From Planktomarina sp. (GTDB taxonomy: Bacteria; Pseudomonadota; Alphaproteobacteria; Rhodobacterales; Rhodobacteraceae): a stretch of DNA of 64,000 nt. This document shows, in pieces, positions 1 to 7,760 of the stretch (positions are counted from its first letter, which is position 1; the number at the start of each line of letters is the position of its first letter). Location: assembly GCA_020630015.1 (NCBI GenBank), contig JAHDCF010000006.1, forward strand, positions 1-64,000. Reading direction: 5' to 3'. Made by a program: the position numbers and the translations under genes. The notes beneath the pieces were generated by a model that did not search any database, was not told where the DNA came from, and saw only the letters and a list, made by a program, of their open reading frames with translations.

Positions 1-25
1 CGCCGACCGCACCACGTTTTTCCTT

Positions 26-319
26 TTATCTATTGATAACAGTGTCGAACGTTTTGATCACTTTGTTTGCAACCATTCCATCGGTCTCCGAATTGACCAC
101 CGCAAAGTGGTTTGTTGTCATGTGCGTTTTAAATGCTGCCTCTGATACGTACACCTCGTACAAGAATATCCGTGAAGGATCATCCTTTTGGTGGCACACA
201 TCAAACTGAAGGCATCCTTCCTCCTTGGTCAGTGAGGCACGCGCGTTTTTCAGCATGGCTTCTAAGAATTGATGTTCAAAATCCGGTTTGATTTCAAAGT
301 CGACGGTGACAACAAACAT
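26..319 (-). CDS. putative quinol monooxygenase (ABM domain)
   Basis: A 97-residue protein made of a single ABM (antibiotic biosynthesis monooxygenase, dimeric alpha/beta barrel) domain. It shows the EGCLQFDV strand near residues 34-41 and the YEVYVSEAAFKTHMTTNHF stretch near 54-72, typical of YgiN-like quinol monooxygenases. Members use no metal or flavin cofactor and oxidise quinols or related aromatics, or act on reactive carbonyls; the substrate here cannot be read from sequence. An upstream in-frame ATG at 412 would give 128 residues, but the ATG at 319 follows a good ribosome site (GAGG, 7 nt away) and begins the conserved first strand. It is transcribed away from rpsA; its downstream context lies outside the window. 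Family call is firm, function general. Confidence 0.8.
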   Translation of the reverse strand: MFVVTVDFEIKPDFEHQFLEAMLKNARASLTKEEGCLQFDVCHQKDDPSRIFLYEVYVSEAAFKTHMTTNHFAVVNSETDGMVANKVIKTFDTVINR

Positions 320-419
320 TTTGATTTCCTCAGGCTGGGAATGGGACAGGTGAACAAGGTTGCATGTATGCGTAAGGTGAAGTGATTTCGAGTGTCTTTC
401 ACCCAATTTCAAGGTGGGC

Positions 420-448
420 TTGATTTACCCCTAACATAGCCCTATACG
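420..448 (+). promoter_or_regulatory. probable rpsA promoter (TTGATT-N17-TATACG)
   Basis: TTGATT at 420-425 and TATACG at 443-448 are separated by exactly 17 nt, a good sigma-70-type match. Start of transcription would be near 455, leaving a leader of about 155 nt before rpsA. The -10 sits in CCCTATACGC, the same ten bases found upstream of rplY. Confidence 0.55.
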
Positions 449-494
449 CCACCTGTCCAAGCGGCGGGAACAGCCGGGGATCATTATCGAAGCA

Positions 495-524
495 GGGTCG
501 GCATTCACCGGCCCCTTTTGTTTT
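495..524 (+). promoter_or_regulatory. terminator-like hairpin in the rpsA leader
   Basis: GGGTCGG (495-501) can pair with CCGGCCC (508-514, one G-U pair) around a 6-nt loop, followed by CTTTTGTTTT. A second hairpin lies at 556-576 (CCGGTGG with CCACCCGG, one bulged C). Both are downstream of the likely rpsA promoter and upstream of its start, so they may attenuate rpsA or form a binding site for feedback control by S1. A 15-codon ORF (537-584) fills the rest of the leader without a clear ribosome site. Regulatory role is inferred. Confidence 0.4.
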
Positions 525-611
525 GAGCCCGTCCCAATGCAGACCAACCCAAAGACCGGTGGAGACAACCACCCGGCCAGATAAATGACTGAACAAAGGA
601 AAAAACGCCAA

Positions 612-2288
612 ATGGCATCAGCAACGATGGAGGAATTCGAAGCCCTCCTTAACGAAAGCTTCGAAGTAGACACACCCGACGAAGGGACAGTTGTCAAAGG
701 CAAAGTCATCGCAATTGAAGCGGGCCAAGCCATCATCGACGTAGGCTACAAAATGGAAGGCCGCGTCGAACTTAAAGAATTCGCAGAACCAGGTGAAGCA
801 CCAAACGTAGAAGTCGGCCAAGAGGTCGAAGTTTACTTGCGTGCCGCAGAAAACGCCAAAGGCGAGGCTGTTATCAGCCGTGAAATGGCGCGTCGCGAAG
901 AAGCTTGGGATCGTTTGGAAAAAGCATACGCCGATGACGCACGCGTCGATGGTGCGATCTTTGGTCGTGTCAAAGGTGGTTTCACAGTGGATCTTGGTGG
1001 TGCGGTTGCGTTCTTGCCCGGCTCTCAAGTTGATGTGCGTCCGGTGCGCGACGCTGGCCCGTTGATGGGTCTGAAGCAGCCATTCCAAATCCTTAAAATG
1101 GATCGTCGCCGTGGCAACATCGTTGTGTCCCGTCGTGCGATCTTGGAAGAATCTCGTGCCGAACAGCGTGCTGAAGTTATTGGCAAGTTGGCTGAAGGTG
1201 ACACGGTTGATGGTGTTGTTAAAAACATCACCGAGTACGGTGCATTCGTTGATCTGGGCGGTGTTGACGGCCTGCTGCACGTTACAGACATGGCGTGGAA
1301 GCGCGTAAACCACCCGTCTGAGATTCTGACAATTGGTGAAACTGTCAAAGTTCAAGTTGTCAAAATCAATAAAGACACCCATCGCATCAGCCTTGGCATG
1401 AAGCAGCTGCAGGAAGATCCATGGGATATCGTTGGTGCGAAGTACCCACTGGGTTCAACGCATCATGGTGTCGTAACCAACATCACCGACTATGGTGCCT
1501 TTGTTGAGCTGGAAGCCGGTGTTGAAGGATTGGTCCACGTATCTGAGATGTCTTGGACTAAAAAGAACGTTCATCCTGGTAAGATCGTTTCCACCAGCCA
1601 AGAAGTTGAAGTCATGGTTCTGGAAATCGACGGTGAAAAGCGTCGTGTTTCCCTTGGTCTCAAGCAAACTCAGCGCAACCCCTGGGAAGTGTTCGCAGAA
1701 CAAAACCCAGAAGGGACAGAAGTTGAGGGTGAGGTGAAGAACATCACTGAATTCGGTCTGTTCATTGGTTTGGAAGGCGACATCGATGGTATGGTTCACC
1801 TGTCAGATCTGACATGGGAAGGCCGTGGCGAAGATGTAATCGGTGATTATCGCAAAGGTGACATGGTTCAGGCCGTTGTTTCCGAAGTTGACGTCGAAAA
1901 AGAACGTATCAGCCTGTCTGTGAAGGCCCTTGGTGGTGACAAATTTGCTGAGGCCGTCGGTGGCGTGAAGCGCGGTTCCATCATCACTGTTGAAGTGACT
2001 GCAGTCGAAGATGGCGGTATCGAAGTGACCTATGAAGGTATGAAATCCTTCATCCGTCGTTCTGATCTGTCTCGTGATCGTGCGGAACAACGTCCAGATC
2101 GCTTTGGCGTTGGTGACAAAGTTGATGTTCGTGTCACGAATGTTGATGCCAAGACACGTCGTTTGGGTCTTTCAATCAAAGCGCGTGAAATCGCCGAAGA
2201 AAAAGAAGCAGTTCAACAGTACGGTTCATCCGATTCTGGTGCATCTTTGGGTGATATTCTGGGTGCGGCCCTTAAAACAGATGAATAA
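612..2288 (+). CDS. rpsA: 30S ribosomal protein S1
   Basis: Ribosomal protein S1, the large RNA-binding protein of the small subunit that helps dock and unfold mRNA at initiation. The 558-residue product has six S1 (OB-fold) repeats, starting near residues 25, 111, 199, 286, 372 and 460; repeats three to five carry the strong GVVKNITEYGAFVDL-type signature. The length suits the alphaproteobacterial form. An in-frame ATG at 585 would add nine residues (TEQRKKRQ region); the ATG at 612 is preferred because related proteins begin with a short M-A-x-x-x-M-E-E-F-E sequence and AAGGAAA lies about 9 nt upstream. Codon choice is ribosomal-protein-like. It has its own promoter and a strong terminator. 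Confidence 0.97.
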   Translation: MASATMEEFEALLNESFEVDTPDEGTVVKGKVIAIEAGQAIIDVGYKMEGRVELKEFAEPGEAPNVEVGQEVEVYLRAAENAKGEAVISREMARREEAWDRLEKAYADDARVDGAIFGRVKGGFTVDLGGAVAFLPGSQVDVRPVRDAGPLMGLKQPFQILKMDRRRGNIVVSRRAILEESRAEQRAEVIGKLAEGDTVDGVVKNITEYGAFVDLGGVDGLLHVTDMAWKRVNHPSEILTIGETVKVQVVKINKDTHRISLGMKQLQEDPWDIVGAKYPLGSTHHGVVTNITDYGAFVELEAGVEGLVHVSEMSWTKKNVHPGKIVSTSQEVEVMVLEIDGEKRRVSLGLKQTQRNPWEVFAEQNPEGTEVEGEVKNITEFGLFIGLEGDIDGMVHLSDLTWEGRGEDVIGDYRKGDMVQAVVSEVDVEKERISLSVKALGGDKFAEAVGGVKRGSIITVEVTAVEDGGIEVTYEGMKSFIRRSDLSRDRAEQRPDRFGVGDKVDVRVTNVDAKTRRLGLSIKAREIAEEKEAVQQYGSSDSGASLGDILGAALKTDE

Positions 2289-2313
2289 ACGCATCTGAAT
2301 AAAACAAAATCTC

Positions 2314-2342
2314 AAAACCCCGGGCCTTACGTCCGGGGTTTT
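2314..2342 (+). terminator. rpsA terminator
   Basis: A 10-bp perfect stem, AAAACCCCGG with CCGGGGTTTT, around a 9-nt loop, 25 nt after the rpsA stop. The stem ends in T residues on the plus strand. It separates rpsA from ihfB. Confidence 0.85.
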
Positions 2343-2444
2343 CGATTCGGGCGCTAACATTTTTTGTAAAAAACCGGGTGGCAAAATACCCCTAACGCTT
2401 GAAAAGCGAGGCTTTTTTGCAAGTGTTCGCGTTTTTTAACCTAA

Positions 2445-2469
2445 TTCGCGAAGTTTGGTTGAATTCAAC
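2445..2469. promoter_or_regulatory. palindromes upstream of ihfB
   Basis: In the AT-rich gap before ihfB, TTCGCGAA (2445-2452) and GTTGAATTCAAC (2458-2469, perfect 12-bp palindrome) lie close together; TTCGCG also occurs at 2426-2431. A weak hairpin AAAAGC-GAG-GCTTTT (2402-2416) is just upstream. The ihfB promoter should be in this stretch; no convincing -35/-10 pair was chosen. Confidence 0.3.
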
Positions 2470-2548
2470 GGTTCCTAATTGCTTCTTTTTCCCTATTGTT
2501 TCTGAGGCGTGCAAGCGAAACAACGTTGGCATCATCAAGGGGGAAATC

Positions 2549-2830
2549 ATGATCCGTTCTGAGTTAGTCGAAAAGCTCGTGGACGAAAATCCGCATCTCT
2601 ATCAACGAGATGTGGAAAAGATTGTGAATACCATCTTTGATGAAATTATCGAGGCGATGGCATCCGGGGATCGGGTTGAACTGCGCGGGTTTGGGGCTTT
2701 TTCAGTGAAAAAGCGCGATGCCCGGACGGGGCGAAACCCACGCACCGGCGAGGCCGTGCCAGTGGAAGAAAAACATGTGCCGTTCTTTAAGACCGGCAAA
2801 TTGTTACGCGAACGTTTGAACGGGAAATAA
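2549..2830 (+). CDS. ihfB: integration host factor subunit beta
   Basis: IHF-beta, a DNA-bending nucleoid protein that works as a heterodimer with IHF-alpha. The 93-residue product begins [10 protein letters not shown] and contains the [23 protein letters not shown] segment (about 46-68) whose proline inserts into the minor groove. The length is exactly that expected. The reading frame is open to 2399, but the ATG at 2549 has a strong ribosome site (AAGGGGGAAATC) and matches the family start. lapA follows 2 nt after the stop, so ihfB, lapA and trpF are probably co-transcribed. IHF often regulates its own genes; palindromes upstream could serve this. Confidence 0.95.
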   Translation: MIRSELVEKLVDENPHLYQRDVEKIVNTIFDEIIEAMASGDRVELRGFGAFSVKKRDARTGRNPRTGEAVPVEEKHVPFFKTGKLLRERLNGK

Positions 2831-2832
2831 AA

Positions 2833-3183
2833 ATGCGCTTCATTAAGTATCTGTTTTTGGCCGCTGTAGCGGTTGTTTTGGTTTTTGTTGCTTTGGCAAA
2901 TCGGGCGGCAGTTACGCTGAATGTTGTTCCAGAATCTTTTGCAAATTTCGTTCCTTTCGGGGGGTCAATCAGCCTGCCTTTATTTGTGGTGATTTTTGTA
3001 AGCATTGGTGTGGGACTTTTGCTTGGCTTTATTTGGGAATGGATCCGCGAATGGAAGCATCGGTCGGCCGTTCGCAAGGAGCACAAACAAGTTGTGCGGC
3101 TTGAACGAGAGGTCGCGCGTCTAAAGTCTGAAAAGAACGAAGGCAAAGACGACGTATTGGCATTGCTGGATGATGCAAGCTGA
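2833..3183 (+). CDS. LapA domain membrane protein (DUF1049)
   Basis: A 116-residue inner-membrane protein with two transmembrane segments (about 3-24 and 47-68) and a charged cytoplasmic tail with heptad character (about 75-105), the layout of LapA/DUF1049 proteins. In Escherichia coli LapA works with LapB in control of lipopolysaccharide synthesis; here no lapB neighbour is seen, so the same role is only an inference. It starts 2 nt after the ihfB stop and its last codons overlap the start of trpF by 14 nt, so translation is likely coupled. ihfB-lapA-trpF linkage is common in this bacterial group. Confidence 0.8.
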   Translation: MRFIKYLFLAAVAVVLVFVALANRAAVTLNVVPESFANFVPFGGSISLPLFVVIFVSIGVGLLLGFIWEWIREWKHRSAVRKEHKQVVRLEREVARLKSEKNEGKDDVLALLDDAS

Positions 3184-3823
3184 TCACAAAATCCGTGTCA
3201 AACTTTGTGGATTAAAAACCAGCCAAGAAATCGAAACGGCGGCGCGGATTGGTGCCGCCTATGTCGGTTTTGTTTTCTTCCCTAAATCGCCGCGCAATAT
3301 TTCATATTCTCAGGCTGCGCAGGTTGCCAAAGCGAGCCCCGCTGGGTTGGCCAAGGTTGCCTTGGTGGTAAACCCCACGGACGCGGATTTGGATGCACTT
3401 ACCGATCAAGTGCCATTGGATATGATCCAACTTCATGGAAAGGAAACACCCGAACGCGTGGCGGAGGTGCGCCTGCGTACGGGGTTGCCGGTTATGAAGG
3501 CCATTGGCATCGCCACACCAGATGATATTGCCATTGCACGCACCTATGCAGGTGCGGCGGATCAATTGCTTTTGGATGCGAAACCAAGTCCCGATGAATT
3601 GCCCGGTGGGAATGGGCTAAGTTTCGATTGGAAACTATTGGCAGGTGTGCGTTGGTATATGCCTTGGATGTTGGCGGGTGGGCTGACGCCCGACAATGTT
3701 GCACAAGCCGTTGCTTTGACCGGTGCCCAACAGGTTGATGTGTCTTCGGGCATTGAAAGCAGCCCTGGGCAAAAAGACCTAGCCAAGATGGAAGCCTTTG
3801 TATCTGCGGCCCAGACGGAGTGA
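3170..3823 (+). CDS. trpF: phosphoribosylanthranilate isomerase
   Basis: Third step of tryptophan synthesis: isomerises N-(5-phosphoribosyl)anthranilate to the 1-deoxyribulose phosphate form in the cytoplasm. The 217-residue (beta/alpha)8 barrel has the catalytic cysteine in VKLCGLK (C13), the [11 protein letters not shown] loop, DMIQLHG, the catalytic aspartate in LLLDAKPS (about 136), and the C-terminal phosphate loops around AGGLTPDNV and VDVSSGIE. Start at 3170 overlaps lapA; a second ATG follows at once at 3173. trpB lies 85 bp downstream in the same direction; trpA is not in the window. Confidence 0.95.
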   Translation: MMQADHKIRVKLCGLKTSQEIETAARIGAAYVGFVFFPKSPRNISYSQAAQVAKASPAGLAKVALVVNPTDADLDALTDQVPLDMIQLHGKETPERVAEVRLRTGLPVMKAIGIATPDDIAIARTYAGAADQLLLDAKPSPDELPGGNGLSFDWKLLAGVRWYMPWMLAGGLTPDNVAQAVALTGAQQVDVSSGIESSPGQKDLAKMEAFVSAAQTE

Positions 3824-3838
3824 TGCGGTTCGCCGCAT
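3823..3838 (+). other. UUCG-capped hairpin at the trpF stop
   Basis: ATGCGG-TTCG-CCGCAT forms a 6-bp stem with a very stable UUCG loop directly at the trpF stop codon. It is followed by only three T residues, so it may stabilise or partly terminate the trpF transcript rather than fully separate it from trpB. Confidence 0.35.
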
Positions 3839-3908
3839 TTCACCAATTCAACTTGCCCCTCTGCGCTTGCTTGACTAGGTAAAGATCAGAGAAACCAAGG
3901 GGGCCAAA

Positions 3909-5141
3909 ATGGCTGATGATGGCATCAATTCTTTCATGACTGGTCCAGATGAAAATGGACGTTTCGGTGATTTCGGTGGACGCTTTGTTTCTGAAACCCT
4001 GATGCCTCTAATCCTTGATCTGGAACAACGGTATGAACATGCCAAAACGGATCCAGAGTTCTGGGCCGAAATGCATGACCTTTGGACCCACTATGTTGGC
4101 AGGCCATCGCCTTTGTATTTCGCCGAACGCATGACAGATGCATTGGGCGGGGCTAAGATTTATTTAAAGCGCGATGAATTGAACCACACTGGGGCTCATA
4201 AGATTAACAATGTTTTGGGTCAGATTATTCTTGCCCGCCGGATGGGAAAAACACGCATTATCGCTGAAACCGGGGCAGGGCAGCACGGTGTTGCAACCGC
4301 AACCGTTTGCGCGAAGTTTGGATTGAAATGCGTTGTTTATATGGGTGCACATGATGTTGAACGTCAGGCACCAAATGTATTTCGTATGAAATTGTTGGGT
4401 GCCGAAGTTGTGCCCGTCACCAGTGGTCGCGGCACTTTGAAAGATGCCATGAATGATGCCCTGCGCGATTGGGTGACCAATGTAAATGAAACTTTCTATT
4501 GTATCGGTACGGTGGCTGGCCCGCACCCATACCCGGCAATGGTACGTGATTTCCAAGCGATTATTGGCAAAGAAGCCAAGGAACAAATGCAAGCTGCAGA
4601 AGGTCGTTTGCCTGATACCATTATTGCCGCAATCGGTGGTGGGTCAAACGCAATGGGTTTGTTCTTTCCATTTTTGGACGACAAAAGTGTGAACATCATC
4701 GGCGTAGAGGCCGGTGGCAAAGGCGTGAACGCCAAGATGGAACATTGCGCATCCCTGACAGGGGGACGCCCCGGAGTTTTGCACGGCAACCGAACATATC
4801 TTTTGCAGGATGATGATGGGCAAATCCTTGAAGGCTTTAGCATTTCAGCAGGATTGGATTATCCAGGGATTGGTCCTGAACATTCGTGGCTTCATGAAAT
4901 CGGGCGTGCGCAATATGTGTCGATAACCGATACCGAAGCTCTTGAGGCGTTCAAATTCTGTTGCGAGCAAGAAGGTATTATTCCAGCGTTGGAGCCCAGC
5001 CATGCCTTGGCACATGTGATGAAAATTGCCCCGGACCTGCCCAAAGATCACATCATTTGTATGAACATGTGTGGCCGCGGAGATAAGGATATTTTCACTG
5101 TCGCAGCGGCATTGGGCGTGAAAATGAACACCGGGGAATAA
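3909..5141 (+). CDS. trpB: tryptophan synthase beta chain
   Basis: PLP-dependent subunit that condenses indole with serine to give tryptophan. The 410-residue protein has the Schiff-base lysine in HTGAHKINN (K98), the catalytic glutamate in [11 protein letters not shown], the phosphate-binding GGGSNAMG loop near 243, and the C-terminal SGRGDKD-like loop, here MCGRGDKD. Length is standard. A strong ribosome site (AAGGGGG) precedes the ATG at 3909. It probably belongs with trpF though an 85-bp gap with a hairpin lies between. TrpA, its usual partner, must be encoded elsewhere. Confidence 0.97.
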   Translation: MADDGINSFMTGPDENGRFGDFGGRFVSETLMPLILDLEQRYEHAKTDPEFWAEMHDLWTHYVGRPSPLYFAERMTDALGGAKIYLKRDELNHTGAHKINNVLGQIILARRMGKTRIIAETGAGQHGVATATVCAKFGLKCVVYMGAHDVERQAPNVFRMKLLGAEVVPVTSGRGTLKDAMNDALRDWVTNVNETFYCIGTVAGPHPYPAMVRDFQAIIGKEAKEQMQAAEGRLPDTIIAAIGGGSNAMGLFFPFLDDKSVNIIGVEAGGKGVNAKMEHCASLTGGRPGVLHGNRTYLLQDDDGQILEGFSISAGLDYPGIGPEHSWLHEIGRAQYVSITDTEALEAFKFCCEQEGIIPALEPSHALAHVMKIAPDLPKDHIICMNMCGRGDKDIFTVAAALGVKMNTGE

Positions 5142-5160
5142 CCCTGACCCACAGTCTAGC

Positions 5161-5183
5161 TTTTGGTTGCGAACCAAAATTTC
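5161..5183 (+). terminator. probable trpB terminator
   Basis: TTTTGGTT-GCG-AACCAAAA forms an 8-bp perfect stem 19 nt after the trpB stop, followed by TTTCT. Stem is A/T-rich, so strength is uncertain. Confidence 0.5.
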
Positions 5184-5219
5184 TCATCCTATTAAAGATA
5201 CAATCTAAAGGGGTTGGGT

Positions 5220-5480
5220 ATGGAAGAGATTCTACTTTTGCTTGGGGCGATTTTTGCCGTGGTCATTGCAGGATTTGTTGCATGGATCGCAGCGAAAGGT
5301 TTTTGGCTGGCAACAAAATTCATATGGCAGAATGGCCCAGAGTTTATGGGTAAGGTTTTTGTGACACTTGTTGCTGGCCTAATCGCAGGTTTTGTTGGTG
5401 CAGAACTTTTGAACCAATCGTTCCAAGTGTCCGGAGGCGTCGGCTTGGCTGTGGGTGCGCTTACTGCATTACGAAGTTAA
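5220..5480 (+). CDS. small membrane protein, unknown
   Basis: An 86-residue protein I do not recognise. It begins MEEILLLLG and has two or three hydrophobic stretches: about 4-28, a Trp/Phe-rich segment at 24-36, and a Gly/Ala-rich segment at about 43-80, separated by WQNGPEFMGK. An in-frame TTG at 5214 is possible, but ATG at 5220 with AAGGGG upstream is better. The gene ends 4 bp inside the convergent DUF2237 gene, so the two stops overlap. It may share a transcript with trpB by read-through. Probably a real inner-membrane protein; function open. Confidence 0.6.
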   Translation: MEEILLLLGAIFAVVIAGFVAWIAAKGFWLATKFIWQNGPEFMGKVFVTLVAGLIAGFVGAELLNQSFQVSGGVGLAVGALTALRS

Positions 5481-5854
5481 TCTAACAATTCATTTTCTTT
5501 CAAAACCGAAAGCGGTACAATTTCCAACGCTCTTTCGTGCGTCGCATGCAAGTTGACCTTGGGGGCGCATCCTTCGTCATGCGCTTGCAAAAAGCGCGAA
5601 GCACAAAGGCACCAAGCATCCCCGGGCTTCAGACCTTCAAATCCGAATTCAGGTCGAGGTGTGCTCAGGTCATTTCCAACATATTTAGAATAGGCCAGAA
5701 ATTCTGCTGTCATCACAGCGCAAACGGTGTGACTGCCTGTATCTTGGGCGCAGGTATCACAAGCCCCGTTTCGGAAAAAACCAGTCATCGGATCTGTTGA
5801 ACAGGTTTTCAGTTCAGTGCCCAACACATTTATCGACGGGGCTTTCTCAATCAT
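5477..5854 (-). CDS. DUF2237 family protein
   Basis: A 125-residue protein matching the DUF2237 family from end to end: NVLGTELKTCSTDPMTGFFRNG near residues 9-30, GSHTVCAVMTAEFL at 40-53, GNDLSTPRPEFGF at 60-72, and GLKPGDAWCLCASRF at 74-88. The conserved cysteines suggest a metal or redox role, but no activity is established. It starts by ATGA overlap with the end of the serine hydrolase gene, so it is translated from the same message. Confidence 0.85.
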   Translation of the reverse strand: MIEKAPSINVLGTELKTCSTDPMTGFFRNGACDTCAQDTGSHTVCAVMTAEFLAYSKYVGNDLSTPRPEFGFEGLKPGDAWCLCASRFLQAHDEGCAPKVNLHATHERALEIVPLSVLKENELLD

Positions 5855-7020
5855 TGCAACACCAAATCCGCAATATGTTTGATCATTTCCACGTTTCGTT
5901 GTTTTGCGCCTTCTTCCCGAAATTTTTTGTTTGCGCCGTTTATGGCAATGACGATGTTCTCAGACTGATTGATATAGATGAATTGATCGTAAACACCCCG
6001 TGCGAGGACTTCGCCTGCTTCAAATTCTTGCGGGATCCACCATTGGTATCCGTATCCCATTTCATCCGATGCCGTGTTTGCGGATGGTGCGATGCTGTCT
6101 GTGATCCATTGTTGTGGCACGACTTGTTTGCCTTGCCATTGTCCGCCTTGGGCGATCATTTGCCCAAATCGGGCATAGTCGCGCGTTCGCAGGTTTAATC
6201 CCCCCAAAACAAAGGCAACGCCAAACCCGTCAGTCAGGTAATATGGATCTTCTTCAAGGCCCAAGGGTGCGATGATGCGTTCTTGCAAAAGGTCGATCAC
6301 GCTTTGCCCGGTCGCACCACGCAAAACCATACCCAACACATGGGTATCAATCGAAACATATTGGAATTTTGTACCGGGTTCGACAAAACGGTCATTTAAC
6401 CCCGCGGCGAATTCATCCATCGAACCACCAAGGGCAAGGGTGCGCCCCATCTTATTGATGTCGCTATCATAATCCAAATAATCTTCATCGAAGGTCACAC
6501 CCGATGACATTTGAAGAACATTTCGCAAGCTGACACCGTCATAGGCCGTGCCAATCAAATTGGGGGCATATTTTGTGACGGGCACGTCGATGTTTTCGAT
6601 TTCCCCTTTTTCAAGGGCGGTTCCGATCAAGGCCGACAAAAATGATTTGGCCACAGACCAACTGACCCGGCGATCTGTTGCTTCAGTGCCTTGGTAATAT
6701 TGTTCAAAGCGCAGTTCGCCATCCTTCAAAACGACCAAGGCCGTAATGGCATGATCTTTGATCCAATCCTCTGCCGCCTCAGATAACGTCAGCGGCGCAC
6801 CGCCCGGCAAAGGGGAAGGGTCGGATGGGCCTTTGTCCATAACAGCCGATAGAAACGCCACATTCATATTCGAGAAATTGTTCACGATTTTGTCTTCGTG
6901 GAACAAGCTGTTTACCGCCATTAACCGCGCCAGCTCTTCTCGTTTCCAAAGTGCGATAAGAGCCACCACCACAATAAGGGCCAGAACACCCCAAATGATC
7001 CATTTAAGTGCGCGTCGCAT
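5851..7020 (-). CDS. serine hydrolase, class C beta-lactamase fold
   Basis: A 389-residue membrane-anchored serine hydrolase. One N-terminal transmembrane helix (about 5-25) is followed by a periplasmic domain with the S-x-x-K pair in SWSVAKS (S122, K125). The Y-x-N-type motif appears as YVSID, and the family block SGVTFDEDYLDYDSD is present. Such proteins include esterases, penicillin-binding-like peptidases and 6-aminohexanoate-type hydrolases; the substrate cannot be read. ATG at 7020 is preferred over that at 7041 because GGGGGG sits just upstream of it. It is downstream of pth and overlaps the DUF2237 gene by 4 bp. Confidence 0.8.
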   Translation of the reverse strand: MRRALKWIIWGVLALIVVVALIALWKREELARLMAVNSLFHEDKIVNNFSNMNVAFLSAVMDKGPSDPSPLPGGAPLTLSEAAEDWIKDHAITALVVLKDGELRFEQYYQGTEATDRRVSWSVAKSFLSALIGTALEKGEIENIDVPVTKYAPNLIGTAYDGVSLRNVLQMSSGVTFDEDYLDYDSDINKMGRTLALGGSMDEFAAGLNDRFVEPGTKFQYVSIDTHVLGMVLRGATGQSVIDLLQERIIAPLGLEEDPYYLTDGFGVAFVLGGLNLRTRDYARFGQMIAQGGQWQGKQVVPQQWITDSIAPSANTASDEMGYGYQWWIPQEFEAGEVLARGVYDQFIYINQSENIVIAINGANKKFREEGAKQRNVEMIKHIADLVLQ

Positions 7021-7079
7021 AAGACCCCCCAAATGTTTCAATCAGCCTAGGGGCAAGGCGAAGGAATTTCCAGCCGGAC

Positions 7080-7760
7080 TTAGCGGAACTTATCCAAAAG
7101 CTTTTGCATGGGGCTGCGATCATCATTGGGGGGCGGGGTTTTCGCGTCGGGCTTATCTTGGGTTGGTTTGGGTTTTGTTTTTGACGAACGCGGGGGTGCA
7201 ACCCGCAGGGACACGGCGTTCATGAACCGCCCTGTATCGCCGGCCGCCAAATCGGGTGCCCCGTCACTGATCCCGTACAACAATGGATCAAGCCAACTTT
7301 GATCAGCCTTGGGAAAATCTCTTAACACGTACCCGGCCACGGCATCTTTGTGCCCGGGATGCCCGATGCCTAAACGAATGCGACCGTAGTCTGCACCAAT
7401 ATGGGCATGAATTGACCGAAGGCCATTGTGCCCGGCGTGACCTCCGCCGTGTTTGGCCCGGCATTTGCCCGGCGCGAGATCCAGTTCATCGTGAAATACG
7501 GTTATGTCGACGGGATCTATTTTGTGGAACCTGCATGCCTCACCCACTGATTGGCCTGACTTGTTCATGAATGTTTCGGGTTTCAGCAAAAGCACCTTTT
7601 CAGCCCCAAGACGACCTTCGCTGATGACCCCCTGAAATTTTGACCGCCAAGGGCCAAACCCATGATCGGAGGCAATTTGATCCAATGCCATAAAGCCAAT
7701 GTTGTGGCGGTTGCGCGCATATTTTGCGCCGGGATTGCCCAAACCGACGAACAATTTCAT
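7080..7760 (-). CDS. pth: peptidyl-tRNA hydrolase
   Basis: Recycles tRNA by cleaving the ester bond of peptidyl-tRNAs that drop off the ribosome. The 226-residue protein has FVGLGNPGAKY with N9, the catalytic histidine in RHNIGF (H19), and FHDELDLAPGK (Asp near 91), then the GGHAGHNGLRSI loop. The last 40 residues form a proline- and lysine-rich tail not needed for catalysis, common in this group. It starts by a 4-bp overlap with the stop of the malonyl-CoA decarboxylase gene. pth usually follows rplY directly; here another gene lies between. Confidence 0.95.
   Translation of the reverse strand: MKLFVGLGNPGAKYARNRHNIGFMALDQIASDHGFGPWRSKFQGVISEGRLGAEKVLLLKPETFMNKSGQSVGEACRFHKIDPVDITVFHDELDLAPGKCRAKHGGGHAGHNGLRSIHAHIGADYGRIRLGIGHPGHKDAVAGYVLRDFPKADQSWLDPLLYGISDGAPDLAAGDTGRFMNAVSLRVAPPRSSKTKPKPTQDKPDAKTPPPNDDRSPMQKLLDKFR

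Noticed and set aside
618-1382. 254-codon open frame antisense to rpsA
   Set aside because: Shadow of the S1 repeats with Phe/Asn-rich composition and no family match.
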